Shown here piece by piece: positions 48,801 through 58,492 of a stretch of 64,000 bases of DNA. This DNA is from Methylomonas koyamae (GTDB taxonomy: Bacteria; Pseudomonadota; Gammaproteobacteria; Methylococcales; Methylomonadaceae): the NCBI RefSeq assembly GCF_019669905.1, contig NZ_AP019777.1, forward strand, positions 2,604,001-2,668,000. Direction: 5' to 3'. Every line of letters begins with the position of its first letter. Positions within the stretch are counted from its first letter, which is position 1. The position numbers and the translations under genes are program-made. The notes under the pieces were generated by a model. That model worked only from the letters and a program-made list of their open reading frames with translations, was not told the origin of the DNA and ran no database searches.

Positions 48801-50990
48801 CAGATTGTCTTCGGCGACCAGTATCCGCCCGCGCAAGCGAGCGGCGGAAGTCGGTTTACCGGTTTGCGACAACTCCGGCTCGGCTACCTTGTCCTGCGCC
48901 AACGTCTCGCGCAAGCAGTTCAACAGCCGTTGCTGGAATACCGGTTTGTTCAGGAAAAAACTGATGCCGTATTCGTGGCTGCGTTCGGGTTGGAAACTGA
49001 CGTTTTCCGAACTGAGCATGATGATAGCCGGCTTGGGAATCCGCCGGTCGCTTTGGATCGCCTTGGCCAGCGACAAACCATCCATGATCGGTAAATGCCA
49101 ATCCAGCAACGCCAACTGGAACGGTTGCTGCACCGCGGCGGCTTCCAGCAGCATTTTCAACGCACGCGGCCCACTATCGACGCTGGTGGCGTTGGCGCCC
49201 CATAACGCCAGCTGCGAGGTCAGAATATCGCGGTTGGTGGCATTATCGTCCACCACCAGAATATTGACGCCGTGCAAATCCGCGGTGTCGGCCCGCTCGA
49301 TGGCGGCTTGTATTCCCAGGCCGAATTCCAGGCTGAAGTAAAACCGCGAGCCGGCGTCGACTTTGCTTTCCAGGCGCAGTTCGCCGGCCATCAGTTCCAC
49401 CAGTTGCTTGGAGATGGTCAGGCCCAAGCCGGTACCGCCGTAACGGCGGGTGATGCTGCCGTCCGATTGGGTGAAGCTGTCGAAGATCTCGTCTTGGCGT
49501 TCGTCCGGCACACCTATGCCGGTATCGACCACTTCGAACAATAGCCGGACTTTATCCGCGGCAACGCCGTCGGCGATTGGAGCCACCTTGAGCTGGACAT
49601 CGCCGCGCTCGGTAAATTTGATCGCATTGCTGAGCAGATTGACCAATACCTGACGCAACCGCTCGGCGTCGCCCTGCACGATGTAATTCAGATCGTGGGG
49701 CATGTTCAAAATCAATTCGACGCCCTTGCGGTGGGCCTGGTCGGCCAGCAACTCGACGGTTTCCTCCAGCATCGGCCGTAAATCGAACTCCTGCAGAATC
49801 AATTGCAGCTTGCCGGCTTCGATTTTGGAAAAATCCAGAATGTTGTTGATGATGCTGAGCAGAGAATTGGCGGAACGGTAAGCGGTTTCGGCGAAGCGTT
49901 TTTGCCGCTCGTTCAAACCGGAGGCCATCAACAGCTCGGTCATGCCCAACACACCGTTCATCGGCGTCCTGATCTCGTGACTCATCGTCGCCAGAAACTG
50001 CGATTTGGCCTTGCTGGCCTGTTCGGCCTGCTCCTTGGCGGCCAACGCTTCGGCGATACTGCTGTTCAACTCCCGGTTCTTCTCGGCCAACTGCCGGGTG
50101 CGCTCCAGTACCTGCTGCTCCAGCGAATCGCGGTGCATCGCCAATTGGTCGTCGCGGAACTGGATTTCGGCGAGCATGGTGTTGTAGACATCGGCTAAGT
50201 CGCCGAACTCGTCGGAACTGGTCTTATTGATGCGGTGGGAAAAACTTTTTTCGTGGCCGACCGACTGCATGGCTTCCATCAATTTCAGTAACGGCGCCAG
50301 AAAGATATGCTGCATCTTGGAGGTCAACGCACTGATACACAACATCGTAAACAGCACGATGAAGCCGATGATTAGATAAAAAGTTTTCAGGATCGCGTAA
50401 AAGCCGCTCTGGTCGTCGACCAAATGCAGGACACCGACCGTTTCCCGGTCCAGTTCGATCCGCCGCACGAAATGCAGATTGTTATCGGCGTCGTATTGGA
50501 ACACGTCCCGCTCCGAGCCGGCGCCGCCGGTGTCGCGGTTGTAGGGAAACAGCCTGTCGTACCAATGCGCCACGGCGTCGCCCAAGGTATCGAACAGACT
50601 GCCGCCAGCGTCGGGATTTGCCGCCTGTTGTAATAAAGCCATGGCTTGCTCCGCATCCCAATGGCTGATTCCGGGTTTGCCGGAATGGTAGTCGGCAAAC
50701 AACTCGCCCTGTTTGTTGTACAACTCGGCGTTGAGGATGCTTTCCCGGGTCCGCATGCTCTCCAACATGGTGTTGGCCGCAACCGCGTCGCCGAATACCA
50801 ATGCGGCGGAAATATTCGAGGCGATGATATTGGCCACTAACACCAATTGCTGCTCGGTTTCCTTCTTCTTGGCAAAGTATTCGTTGATGATGATCGCCGT
50901 GGTGGCCAGACACAGCGTCAGCATTGCAATCAGCGTCATGATCGACACCAATTTGATTTTGATCGGCGCGTTATTGAACCATTTCACCAT
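45897..50990 (-). CDS. 1697-residue hybrid histidine kinase fused to GGDEF and EAL domains
   Basis: Order: membrane segment about 15-38, periplasmic sensor, membrane segment about 210-233, HAMP, coiled coil, HisKA (His338 in SHEIRTP), HATPase, receiver 1 (Asp630), receiver 2 (Asp771), Hpt (His922 in HALKS), receiver 3 (Asp1051), a PAS-like linker, GGDEF (intact motif at 1335-1339) and EAL (Glu1463 in EALAR, later DDFGTGYSS and VAEGVET). Kinase, three receivers, Hpt, cyclase and phosphodiesterase are all in one chain and every key residue is present. It lies downstream of YfiR and a TonB receptor, and upstream of HDOD. Confidence 0.96.
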   Translation of the reverse strand: MVKWFNNAPIKIKLVSIMTLIAMLTLCLATTAIIINEYFAKKKETEQQLVLVANIIASNISAALVFGDAVAANTMLESMRTRESILNAELYNKQGELFADYHSGKPGISHWDAEQAMALLQQAANPDAGGSLFDTLGDAVAHWYDRLFPYNRDTGGAGSERDVFQYDADNNLHFVRRIELDRETVGVLHLVDDQSGFYAILKTFYLIIGFIVLFTMLCISALTSKMQHIFLAPLLKLMEAMQSVGHEKSFSHRINKTSSDEFGDLADVYNTMLAEIQFRDDQLAMHRDSLEQQVLERTRQLAEKNRELNSSIAEALAAKEQAEQASKAKSQFLATMSHEIRTPMNGVLGMTELLMASGLNERQKRFAETAYRSANSLLSIINNILDFSKIEAGKLQLILQEFDLRPMLEETVELLADQAHRKGVELILNMPHDLNYIVQGDAERLRQVLVNLLSNAIKFTERGDVQLKVAPIADGVAADKVRLLFEVVDTGIGVPDERQDEIFDSFTQSDGSITRRYGGTGLGLTISKQLVELMAGELRLESKVDAGSRFYFSLEFGLGIQAAIERADTADLHGVNILVVDDNATNRDILTSQLALWGANATSVDSGPRALKMLLEAAAVQQPFQLALLDWHLPIMDGLSLAKAIQSDRRIPKPAIIMLSSENVSFQPERSHEYGISFFLNKPVFQQRLLNCLRETLAQDKVAEPELSQTGKPTSAARLRGRILVAEDNLVNQEVVKSFLENMGCSADVVNDGEAAVLAAGRRDYDLILMDCHMPVMDGFSATLKLREQEAAAGKRRVPVIALTADVQKGIQDQCQAAEMDGYLSKPFSKDQLRTLLLAWLPAGGASRTDSPAAAAALPAPAGLSPICHADIAELREIVDAQGASLFDKAVALYLQTAAEQVEKLRHAVAAADLPTVANTAHALKSASANLGAREFAKTCLALETAGRQGATEEVEVLFAAFERQLPEVVTELSHLAAAGPAESAAADVDKVAAAPAGASVRLLLVDDDPNFRLITGEQLKSAGFRVEEACSGEHALEMLQREIPDLVILDAIMGGIDGFETCARMSALPEMTDVPIIMSTGLDDIESINRAFKAGAADFIIKPLNHVVLIHHIKFLLRSYRDTAELRNSKQQLSAAQRIAGLGYWTWDAKQDKFEISPYLAELCRTSPDYFQGQLGKYLALIDVADRKQVEDVVNAAVEGKEACVEYRLLSESDEPITVRQDTALINSGAQSYVTGTVQDISKQKESEKIIHRLAYFDELTGLASRVHYHSRMQQTIKAAARAQQEFAFLFLDLDEFKYVNDSFGHNVGDQFLKAIAQRIQSVVREEDFAARLGGDEFCIIVNTITDEFQAMDIAERCLQEINRPLILSGHHLKPRVSIGIAIYPKDGDNEHDLMKAADTAMYSAKTAGKQRYAYYRPEMTGLAIKRLQDEQMLRDALEQGQFELHYQPQVGMRDGRMVGIEALARWRHPQRGIIGPGEFIPLAETLGLIGKIDQWAIRSACLQLLSWHSQGLPLLTMAVNVAASHFRDPQFVVSLRDILQQTGMPAEYLQLEVTESAMQNPADMEVFRRVKDVGVKIAIDDFGTGYSSLVALKHMPVDCLKIDRIFVQDVLINPQTPILLGTIIGMAHAMQFCLVAEGVETIDQAMVMSGLGCQVVQGFLFSAPQPAAALPALFRKDFRLEFVDAKSGPFTAPDN

Positions 50991-51003
50991 GCGCTAAGCT
51001 CTC

Positions 51004-51579
51004 CTAACGGTCTCCGACGATTTTCGCCAACCGCAGCAGGTTGGAACTGATGGTTAAACCCGAGGCTTTGACGGCGGCCAGGTTGATATGCAACTGGATT
51101 TTGCCGTCGACATTGACCATGGCCACCATGCCGCCGTTAGCGGCGAAATCGGCATCCTCTCCCATCGTCAACACCGGCAATGTTTTGGTATCCAGGAATA
51201 CCTGCAACAGCACGTTATTCGGCAATTCGCTGATGAACAAAATCTGGCACTGGTTCAAATTACGCAATCTCTCCGAGTTGACGATTTTAATCGAGCGGTT
51301 GCCGACGTTCTTGCCGTCGATCGATTCGAACGACTGCAGCAACACGTTGTCCCCCACCAGGCACACGTTCAGCACGTTACCCGCATCGGCGAAGGCGCTG
51401 TCCGGCCATTGGGTAAAACGGGCGAAGTTCAACGTCAGCGCCGCCAGCACCGAGTATTGTTCGAACGCCGCCGGCGCCGCCGCACAGACGCTTGCGGCCG
51501 ACGCGAATAGCGCCAGCGCACAGGCTCCGATAGCGTTTACCACATTTCGCCGCGATAACAAGTCAATAACCGTTTGCAA
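51004..51579 (-). CDS. YfiR (DUF4154) family periplasmic protein
   Basis: 191 residues with a signal peptide (about 1-34, ending CAAAP). The DUF4154 core shows LTLNFARFTQWP, NVCLVGDNVL, CQILFISELPNN and the C-terminal INLAAVKASGLTISSNLLRLAKIVGD. In Pseudomonas YfiR is the periplasmic repressor of the YfiN diguanylate cyclase. Here it lies 13 bases upstream of the giant sensor, whose periplasmic domain is a natural target. It is followed by no YfiB, so regulation may differ. Confidence 0.93.
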   Translation of the reverse strand: MQTVIDLLSRRNVVNAIGACALALFASAASVCAAAPAAFEQYSVLAALTLNFARFTQWPDSAFADAGNVLNVCLVGDNVLLQSFESIDGKNVGNRSIKIVNSERLRNLNQCQILFISELPNNVLLQVFLDTKTLPVLTMGEDADFAANGGMVAMVNVDGKIQLHINLAAVKASGLTISSNLLRLAKIVGDR

Positions 51580-51610
51580 AAGTTAGTCGAGGATTGGTAA
51601 TAATAACGGT

Positions 51611-53596
51611 TCAAAAGCTCCAGGCCAGTTTGCCGTACATACCGCGGTCGATAAACGTGGGTAAAGTTTGGTTCTCCTGCCTAAACTCCAAATGGCTTTC
51701 GCTGAGCAGATTTTGCCCGACCAGCGACAATTCCAAATTCTGCGCCGGCCGCCACGCCAAGCGCACATCCATCGTCACGTAATCGTCGATATGCTGCAGG
51801 CCGAATACGCCGACGGAGGCGTTGCTATCGACATAGCGCAACCACAGGTCAAAATCCAAATCTTTGCGCAAGCTCAATGCGCTACGCAGGCTGACGCGTT
51901 GTTGCGGGCCGGCCGCCGCGATAAAGTTGGTTGTGGCGGCAAAATCCGATTTTAGCAGGCTGTAATTGGCGTCCCAACGCCACCAATCCAGCATTTGCCA
52001 GACGGCGGCGACTTCGTAGCCGTAGGTTTTGGCTTGATAATTGTTATTCAGCGTCAACGGTACCACCACCACGCCGCTCACCGGATCGAACGTTCCGCCG
52101 CCTTGCGAGACGTTGCGCAGGTTGTCGTAATCGTTATAAAACACGGTGACATCGAGCGATAACGCTTTGACGAACGTGGTCCGGTAACCTATTTCATAGG
52201 CGATGACATCCTCGGCCCGATAGTTGCGGTCTCCGTTCAAATACACGGCGACCGCCGGCAAAAAACCTTGCGGCGGCTGCACGGTTTGCAAGATCGACAT
52301 GTTTTGTTCGGCGCGCGACGGCGTTCTGACCGCACGCGACACCGCCGCCCAAAACCGGTGTTGCGAGTGCGGCGCCCACATCAGCCGCGCAGTGGGCTGG
52401 CCTTCGAAGCCGCTGTAGTCGTTGTGTTCGAATTTGGAACCCAAAGTCAGCCACAAAGTATGATCGACCAATTCGATTTCGTCCTGGATAAAGCTGCTGA
52501 ACAGTTGGTCGTTACGGCTGGCCGGGCTCAGCCGCAGCAAGCGCCCGACCTCGGTGAGGTCGTGGGTGTACTGGTAGCCGAAGCCCCAGATCACCTCGTG
52601 GTTGTCGAACAAGCCGAAGCGGTGCTGGAAATCCAAATCCAGCGTATCGCGCCCTTCGCTGAACCAGGCTTCATTGCGCCGGTAGTAGTCGTAATAGAGT
52701 TGCAACGAATAATCCGAACGGGTGGAAACGGTATGCTGCCAACGGCTCAAAAGGTTGCCGCCGTAAGCGTCGACCCGCTCGCCGAACTGGCTTTGGTAAG
52801 GCGCGGCGATTTGCGGAATGGCCAAGGTCTGGTTGATGGTGCTGTGGTACAAATCGCCCTGCACGGTCAATTCGTCTTGCAGCGACAAGCGCGAATCCAG
52901 CCTGAAACCGCCCTGAGCCTTATCCCAAGAGTCGCCGGCCGGCTCGGCGTTGGCGCGGCTGTTGGCGTCGCGGTTGAAGCCTTTAACGTAAACCCGGCCG
53001 GTAGTGTCTTCGCCGAGCCGACCGCCGTAACGAAAGCCGCCGAAGCCGCGTTCCTCGGTGCCGCCGCCCGCCACCGCCAAACCGCCCTGGGTCTTGGCCG
53101 AATGTTTGGTGATGATGTTGATAACGCCGTTCACCGCATTGGCGCCCCACAGCGTCGCACCCGGACCGCGTATCACTTCGATGCGTTCGACGTCTTCCAG
53201 CATCACGTCCTGGTTTTCCCAGTAGACGCCGGAAAACGAGCGGGTGTAGGTGTTGCGGCCGTCGATCAACACTAACAATTTATTGGCGAAGCGGCCGTTA
53301 AAACCGCGGGCGCTGACGGCCCATTTGTTGGAATCGATTCTGGAAACGTCCATCCCCGGCGCCATGCGTAGCGCTTCGGGAATGCTGGTTACCCCGGTGC
53401 GTTTGATGTCGTCATGGGTGATAACGAAGACCGCAGCCGCCGAGTCGTTCAAGGCTTGCGCTTTCTTGGACACCGACGTCACTTCGACGCTGAGCAAATC
53501 CTCGACATTCAAGTCGAGCGCATCCTTCGTATCCGGCGCCCCTAAACCCGCTTGGCTCACCGCAACGAGCAGCAATCCGGCTATTGGCTGTTTCAT
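51611..53596 (-). CDS. TonB-dependent outer-membrane receptor
   Basis: 661 residues. Signal peptide (about 1-19), TonB box-like region, plug domain (SIPEALRMAPGMDVSRID, NKLLVLIDGRNTY, VERIEVIRGPGATLWGANAVNGVINI at about 75-165) and 22-strand barrel, ending in the aromatic GKLAWSF. Substrate is unknown. It is 31 bases upstream of the yfiR-like gene; receptor-YfiR-sensor triads recur in proteobacteria. No Fur box was found, so I do not call it an iron receptor. Confidence 0.92.
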   Translation of the reverse strand: MKQPIAGLLLVAVSQAGLGAPDTKDALDLNVEDLLSVEVTSVSKKAQALNDSAAAVFVITHDDIKRTGVTSIPEALRMAPGMDVSRIDSNKWAVSARGFNGRFANKLLVLIDGRNTYTRSFSGVYWENQDVMLEDVERIEVIRGPGATLWGANAVNGVINIITKHSAKTQGGLAVAGGGTEERGFGGFRYGGRLGEDTTGRVYVKGFNRDANSRANAEPAGDSWDKAQGGFRLDSRLSLQDELTVQGDLYHSTINQTLAIPQIAAPYQSQFGERVDAYGGNLLSRWQHTVSTRSDYSLQLYYDYYRRNEAWFSEGRDTLDLDFQHRFGLFDNHEVIWGFGYQYTHDLTEVGRLLRLSPASRNDQLFSSFIQDEIELVDHTLWLTLGSKFEHNDYSGFEGQPTARLMWAPHSQHRFWAAVSRAVRTPSRAEQNMSILQTVQPPQGFLPAVAVYLNGDRNYRAEDVIAYEIGYRTTFVKALSLDVTVFYNDYDNLRNVSQGGGTFDPVSGVVVVPLTLNNNYQAKTYGYEVAAVWQMLDWWRWDANYSLLKSDFAATTNFIAAAGPQQRVSLRSALSLRKDLDFDLWLRYVDSNASVGVFGLQHIDDYVTMDVRLAWRPAQNLELSLVGQNLLSESHLEFRQENQTLPTFIDRGMYGKLAWSF

Positions 53597-53876
53597 ACTG
53601 TAACTGGCTATTGGTTTGGCGTTCCATTGCCCGCGCCGGCCGAAATCCGCTCAGTCTGGGTGGCAACGATATAATCGGGGCAATTCCGCCGCGCAGCGCC
53701 GCTCTCGATAACGGCGGACTAAGCACCGGCAAAATGCGGCTCCTCGTCAGACGAGAAAACCGAATTCGATTTGTCGAAATTTCCTCACACGCCAAGTTTA
53801 GTCCAATTTCCGATTTGGCAACGGCAGCCGGCGGCGTGGATAGCGTTTGCTGGGTAGCGCGATCGAAACGACCGCT

Positions 53877-54965
53877 TCAGACCACGAAATTGAGTTGCTG
53901 TACGCTACCGGCGCGGCCTTGCTCGGTCAGATAAAGGCCGCTGGCGGCTACTTCCGCCACGGCACGGTTATCGCTGTCTTTGTATTGAAACGGCGTGGCG
54001 AGATGGCCGAGGTAAATCGCGCCGATGTTTTTGTCGCCCAGAGCCAGCAATTGCTGGCTGCCGTCGTCGTGGCGTTGCCAGATGCGCAAGCGTTGGTAAA
54101 TGGCGTCGCCGGCATCGATAAATTGGTTGCCGTCCTCGTCGTAAGCCGCCAGCTCGGCAAAACCGTTACCGCTGGCCGGACCGAACAGTTCGGAACCGTC
54201 GTTGACTACGCCGTCGCCGTTTTTGTCCAGCGCGAGCATGCCGCTTCCGGCTTTCAGGCCGGCAATTTGCTCCAAGCGGCCGTCGGCATCGATATCGAAC
54301 GCAAACCGGGTATTGCTCAACTCGGCGGCGTTGCCGTCGAAATTGATCACCAACGGATCTGTTTTGACGGCGTCGCCGGCGCGGATTTCCAGATTCGATT
54401 CCAGATAAAAACTGCGGCTCATCGACAGCGAAACGCTAAAACTCAAGCTCTGGCCGTCTTTAGTTTTGATCGTCCCTTCCGCCGCGAAATCTAAGGTCTC
54501 GCTCTCGGCATAGGCAACGGATTGCCGGTAAATCAAACCGCCCTCGCCGGCTGCCGGCGCGTCGCCGCCGGCGGGAGGCTGCTGCGGCGGCGTTATCTCG
54601 GCGGCTCCGGCGTCGGTCGCCGGTTGCTCCGGCGCAAACAAGACGAAATCGCGGCCGGTGATTTCCTTGAATATGCGTTTGATGATTTGCAGCGTCAGAC
54701 TGTGCTGAGAATCCAGCCGATTCTCCGGATCGATCGGCCGATTGCGGGAGGCGGCAGACCGCGCTGAGCTGCTGAGTTGCAACGTGTCGCCGAGCGCTTG
54801 CCGCGCCGGCGGCTCGTTAGCGGCAGGTGCCGCCGAATTGTTACGGTTAGCGCTGTCAAGCTGCGGCGCCCGGCCGGACCACACCTGTAACGAGGTTTTG
54901 CTGCGAACGCTTTGCTGAAGCTGGTGCTGGCTGCTGAAACGGATTGCGGATTTATCGATGATCAT
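53877..54965 (-). CDS. EF-hand-type calcium-binding protein of unknown function
   Basis: 362 residues, no signal peptide. The first 150 residues are low-complexity (Ala, Pro, Gln-rich) with a hydrophobic helix near 85-105 (LTLQIIKRIFKEITGRDFVLF). The C-terminal half has three Ca-binding loops: DIDADGRLE, DKNGDGVVNDGSE and DEDGNQFIDAGD, in a pattern seen at the end of large exported RTX-type proteins. Residues 310-360 resemble the usual tail of such proteins. Stand-alone cytosolic versions are known; export without a signal peptide is possible. It is separate from both neighbours. Confidence 0.75.
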   Translation of the reverse strand: MIIDKSAIRFSSQHQLQQSVRSKTSLQVWSGRAPQLDSANRNNSAAPAANEPPARQALGDTLQLSSSARSAASRNRPIDPENRLDSQHSLTLQIIKRIFKEITGRDFVLFAPEQPATDAGAAEITPPQQPPAGGDAPAAGEGGLIYRQSVAYAESETLDFAAEGTIKTKDGQSLSFSVSLSMSRSFYLESNLEIRAGDAVKTDPLVINFDGNAAELSNTRFAFDIDADGRLEQIAGLKAGSGMLALDKNGDGVVNDGSELFGPASGNGFAELAAYDEDGNQFIDAGDAIYQRLRIWQRHDDGSQQLLALGDKNIGAIYLGHLATPFQYKDSDNRAVAEVAASGLYLTEQGRAGSVQQLNFVV

Positions 54966-55022
54966 GGCGAACGCCTCCGGCCGGATGGTTACCGCACGGT
55001 TATCGGCCGCATCCGCTCGAAC

Positions 55023-57821
55023 TTAAATGTTTAATTTATCCTCCATTTTTTGCTTGTAGTTCAGGAAATGCAGGGTTTGCAGATCCTCGCTATGTTCGGC
55101 CCCCAAAACCCGGTAAGGCGCGTCTATTTCGGTGATGTGAAACGGATAATCGTCATGGCTGTTGCGGTAACCGAGGATATTGCTGCGCACCGCCTTAAAA
55201 CTGTCGGGACCGTCTATCGCGAAGCGGCGCTCGTTGCAATAGACCGCGACACCGCCGCCAGTCTCGCCGACGATCCTGACCCGCAAATCGAACACGCTGG
55301 CGCCGACCTTGACCTGGACGGCCTGGCAGGAGACGACTCCGGCCGAGTTTTTTTGAATCTCGTAAAAGCGCACGCCAATCCCTTCCGGCAACTGCGCTTG
55401 TGCCAGCAAGGTGCCGAGGAACACCGAATAATGGTTCAGCACATGCTCCGGATTGGCATTGGCATGCTGGCGGACGAATAGCGAACCTTTTTCGTCCAGT
55501 ACGTAAACGGCGACGTGCTTGCTGGTGGCGTGGTAAAACACCTGCACGATGTCGGCCAGATTGTGCCGGTACAACACCGGTATATAGGTCTGTTCCAACA
55601 CGTAAGCATCGAACAGCACCGCCGAGAACTCCGGCTGCGGCTTGGAAAGCTCCTGAATCAGTTGGTTGGCGTTATCCAAGCGGAAATAACCCAAGCGGCC
55701 GTTATTGAATCGAAACAGGCTGTAACCGGTCTCGGCCGGAATGATGTAACGCTGGGCCCCGGCGCCGGCCGCGACGAAGCACTTCACCAGGTTGTTGAAC
55801 AAGGCCTCGGTACGCAACACGATGCTGCGGCCGCGCACCGGCGTGTAACACAATACCCGTAGCGAGTCGGCCGCGATTTGCGCTCCACTGTTGTGGACGA
55901 TGTCGAGCAGGCAGTTGAGCAGGCCCTCCAATCCGGCATAGTGTTGCAAGGTCACTTCGCCCCAGCTCGACACCGACAGTTTGTGCACCGATTGCACGAA
56001 GCATTGGCGGGTTTCGCCGTAACTCAGCGGGTCGGAACGTTCGCTCATGACCAATTGCTGGCTGTTGGCGTCCATGGCCAAACTTTCGCCGAGGTTGACC
56101 AGCAACAGCGACGCCGACAACCGGTTCGGCGCGGCGAAGGCGTCCAAGCCGCCGTCGCCGCCCGGCAAGCGGGACTGAAAAAACGCGTGCAACTCGTTGA
56201 ACAACAGGTACAAATCGTTGCCGGCCAGTTTCAGGTTTACCGCAGCGACCTGTAAGTTCAAGGTTTTTTTATACAATCCGTTCAGCACCGCCCAACTCAG
56301 TATTTCCAACAAACTGTCGCCCTGTTTGATGGCGCTGTGCTCGGCCGCTTGTTGGGCGGCGTTTCTGTCGCTGTACAAACGCCAAACCGGTGCGGCATCT
56401 TCGACAACGGTTTCCTTGGCCACCAGCAAATCGGGCGTGGTATGCACCGCGGTGCGCGTCGTCAGAATTTCGATTTTGCCGGGGCGCTGGTCCAGCGCGG
56501 CACGCAGCTTGCGGCCGATCAAGCGTAAATCCCGGTTTTCGCGTTGGGCCTGGTCGACCGGCAGTCCGGTGAACTTGATGATCATGCGCAAGCATTGTTG
56601 CAACTGGTCGCGAATCACGGCGTGTTCGCTGTTGGCGCGTTTTATGTCCCAGTAGCGCTGGCTGGCCAGACTGTCCAGCAAATCGTCCGGCCAGTGCCAT
56701 TGTCCGGCGACTTGTTGCATAAAATTTTCGCGCAATTGCCGTACCCGGTTTTCCAGAATCGGTCCGGAACCGGCCATGATCTTCATGTAAAAACACTCGC
56801 GGATCAGGTCGAGCCGCTGTTTGGAACCGCCCTGCTGCAGGTAGGCGTCGACCTTGCTGTACATCAGCAAATACGGATCCAGGCTTTCCACGCTGAAGTC
56901 GCCGCGGTAAACGGCTTGCTTCAGCGCCAGGCACAGCCATTGCGGATGCGGAAACTCGCTGGCGTAGCTTTCCATCAATAGCAGCTTCAACAGCGACTTA
57001 TGCGGCGAAGTCAGCGATTTAAAAATGTGCCACAGCGTCGCACTGACGAATTCCGCCGTCGGCATATGGTTCAGGTCGCCGAAATCCAACACCTCGGCTT
57101 CGGCGACGAAACGGTTCTCCAGCAGATGTTGCACGTATTGGCCGTAGTGGCGCTCCTGGTCGGGCGGCACCAGCCACCAGACCGGCGTGCGGCCGGCGAC
57201 GTAAATCGAAGTGCGGTAAAACTCCTCCAGCAATAGATAGTGCTGGGTTTCGCCGCTGCTTTCCTTGGATATCGGCGTATTCTCGCCGCGCACAAATTGC
57301 CCGGCGTCGACCAGAAAAAAATGCACCTCGATCTTCAGCGACGCCGCCCATTTCTCGACTTCCCGGGCTTTTTGCCGCAATTCCTCCAACTCGTCGGCGG
57401 CCAACCCGGCGGCGTGGCATAACCAGATATCGATGTCGCTTTCCTTGGAAAAGGCCATGCTGCCGACGCTGCCCATCAGAAACAGGGCGTGTATCGGATA
57501 TTGCCGCAACGCCTTGCGCTTGTAGACAAAACCTTTGGAAAACTGTTTGGCGACGTCGACGGTTTGCTTGCTCGGCGCGTAGTCGGGAATGCCGGCCGGG
57601 GTCTCCGACGAGACGAAGCCGGGCAATAACGGATGGTTTTGGTGGAATAACAGCGGCAATAATTTCAGAAAATCCTGCTGCCGCGGTTGCAACAAACCTT
57701 GCACGTGCAACAGCCGTTGCTGGTTGAAATATTTGAAACGCTGCGTCACCGCATGCAGATCTTTTTTACTGATCTCTTCGCCGGGTGCGCCCAATCGGAT
57801 TGGAAGGAATCGGTTCGTCAC
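55023..57821 (-). CDS. cyaA: Class I adenylate cyclase
   Basis: 932 residues from a GTG at 57821 without a good ribosome-binding site. The N-terminal catalytic domain is recognised from FLMGSVGSMAFSKESDIDIWLC (residues about 115-136; nucleotidyltransferase Gly-Ser and Asp-x-Asp), then SGETQHYLLLEEFYRTSIY and PVWWLVPP. The C-terminal half is the regulatory region, as in E. coli CyaA (848 residues); this one is somewhat longer. It makes cAMP. It is the last gene of a tightly spaced minus-strand run with the GTPase/roadblock genes, starting 42 bases after the phosphatase stop. Confidence 0.95.
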   Translation of the reverse strand: MTNRFLPIRLGAPGEEISKKDLHAVTQRFKYFNQQRLLHVQGLLQPRQQDFLKLLPLLFHQNHPLLPGFVSSETPAGIPDYAPSKQTVDVAKQFSKGFVYKRKALRQYPIHALFLMGSVGSMAFSKESDIDIWLCHAAGLAADELEELRQKAREVEKWAASLKIEVHFFLVDAGQFVRGENTPISKESSGETQHYLLLEEFYRTSIYVAGRTPVWWLVPPDQERHYGQYVQHLLENRFVAEAEVLDFGDLNHMPTAEFVSATLWHIFKSLTSPHKSLLKLLLMESYASEFPHPQWLCLALKQAVYRGDFSVESLDPYLLMYSKVDAYLQQGGSKQRLDLIRECFYMKIMAGSGPILENRVRQLRENFMQQVAGQWHWPDDLLDSLASQRYWDIKRANSEHAVIRDQLQQCLRMIIKFTGLPVDQAQRENRDLRLIGRKLRAALDQRPGKIEILTTRTAVHTTPDLLVAKETVVEDAAPVWRLYSDRNAAQQAAEHSAIKQGDSLLEILSWAVLNGLYKKTLNLQVAAVNLKLAGNDLYLLFNELHAFFQSRLPGGDGGLDAFAAPNRLSASLLLVNLGESLAMDANSQQLVMSERSDPLSYGETRQCFVQSVHKLSVSSWGEVTLQHYAGLEGLLNCLLDIVHNSGAQIAADSLRVLCYTPVRGRSIVLRTEALFNNLVKCFVAAGAGAQRYIIPAETGYSLFRFNNGRLGYFRLDNANQLIQELSKPQPEFSAVLFDAYVLEQTYIPVLYRHNLADIVQVFYHATSKHVAVYVLDEKGSLFVRQHANANPEHVLNHYSVFLGTLLAQAQLPEGIGVRFYEIQKNSAGVVSCQAVQVKVGASVFDLRVRIVGETGGGVAVYCNERRFAIDGPDSFKAVRSNILGYRNSHDDYPFHITEIDAPYRVLGAEHSEDLQTLHFLNYKQKMEDKLNI

Positions 57822-57863
57822 TGCGGCGCGCCAAAATCGGGGGAGCCTTGAGTATAAAAGAAA

Positions 57864-58463
57864 TCAACCCGGCCGGTGAAAGTTAAACTGTAGATAACGG
57901 CCGTCTTCGCTATCGAATGCCGTGAACCGGGTCAGCCCGGCCTGCGGAATCTCGATATGGAAAGTCTTTTCCAGCGGTAGTTGCAGACAATGGCCGAACA
58001 AGCTGCGCACGACGCCGGCATGGCTGACTACCAGCACCTTTTTGCCGGCGCAATCGGCCAGCAAATTTTCCCAGGCGGCATGCACGCGGCGGTTGAACCC
58101 GCCGAAATTTTCGGCATTGGGCGGCGGGCAGCGTTCCGGATCGCGGTAGAACGCCGCCAACGCGCCGGGCCACTCGCTTTCGATGCGATCGGCGGTCAGA
58201 CCCTCCCAGGCGCCGAAATCGTATTCGGCCCAAGCCGGATCGACGCGCAACTCGGCCTGCTGCTGTTCGCACCAGGCGGCGGCGAACGAGCGGCAGCGGC
58301 GCAGCGGCGAACTGGCCACGACGTCCCAATGCAGTTCGCCGCATTGCCGGTACATTTGCCGCCAGCCGCGCTCGGTCAACGCATCGTCGGTCACGCCGCG
58401 GTAACGGGAACCGCCGCGGGCTTCGCCGTGCCGCAAAATATCCACAGTCGTCACTATCGCCAT
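57864..58463 (-). CDS. Histidine phosphatase family protein
   Basis: 199 residues from the ATG at 58463. The phosphohistidine motif is DILRHGEARGG (catalytic His11-type), followed by the conserved ASSPLRRC (Arg) and the second catalytic His in VVSHAGVVRSLFGH. The acid-base EYDFGAWEGLT segment is in place. The family includes alpha-ribazole phosphatase (CobC) and phosphoglycerate mutase-like enzymes; no cobalamin gene is nearby, so the substrate is uncertain. It sits between the PhnD-like gene and cyaA. Confidence 0.88.
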   Translation of the reverse strand: MAIVTTVDILRHGEARGGSRYRGVTDDALTERGWRQMYRQCGELHWDVVASSPLRRCRSFAAAWCEQQQAELRVDPAWAEYDFGAWEGLTADRIESEWPGALAAFYRDPERCPPPNAENFGGFNRRVHAAWENLLADCAGKKVLVVSHAGVVRSLFGHCLQLPLEKTFHIEIPQAGLTRFTAFDSEDGRYLQFNFHRPG

Positions 58464-58492
58464 CGTTGCCGCTTCCGCTTCAGAAGTCAGGG

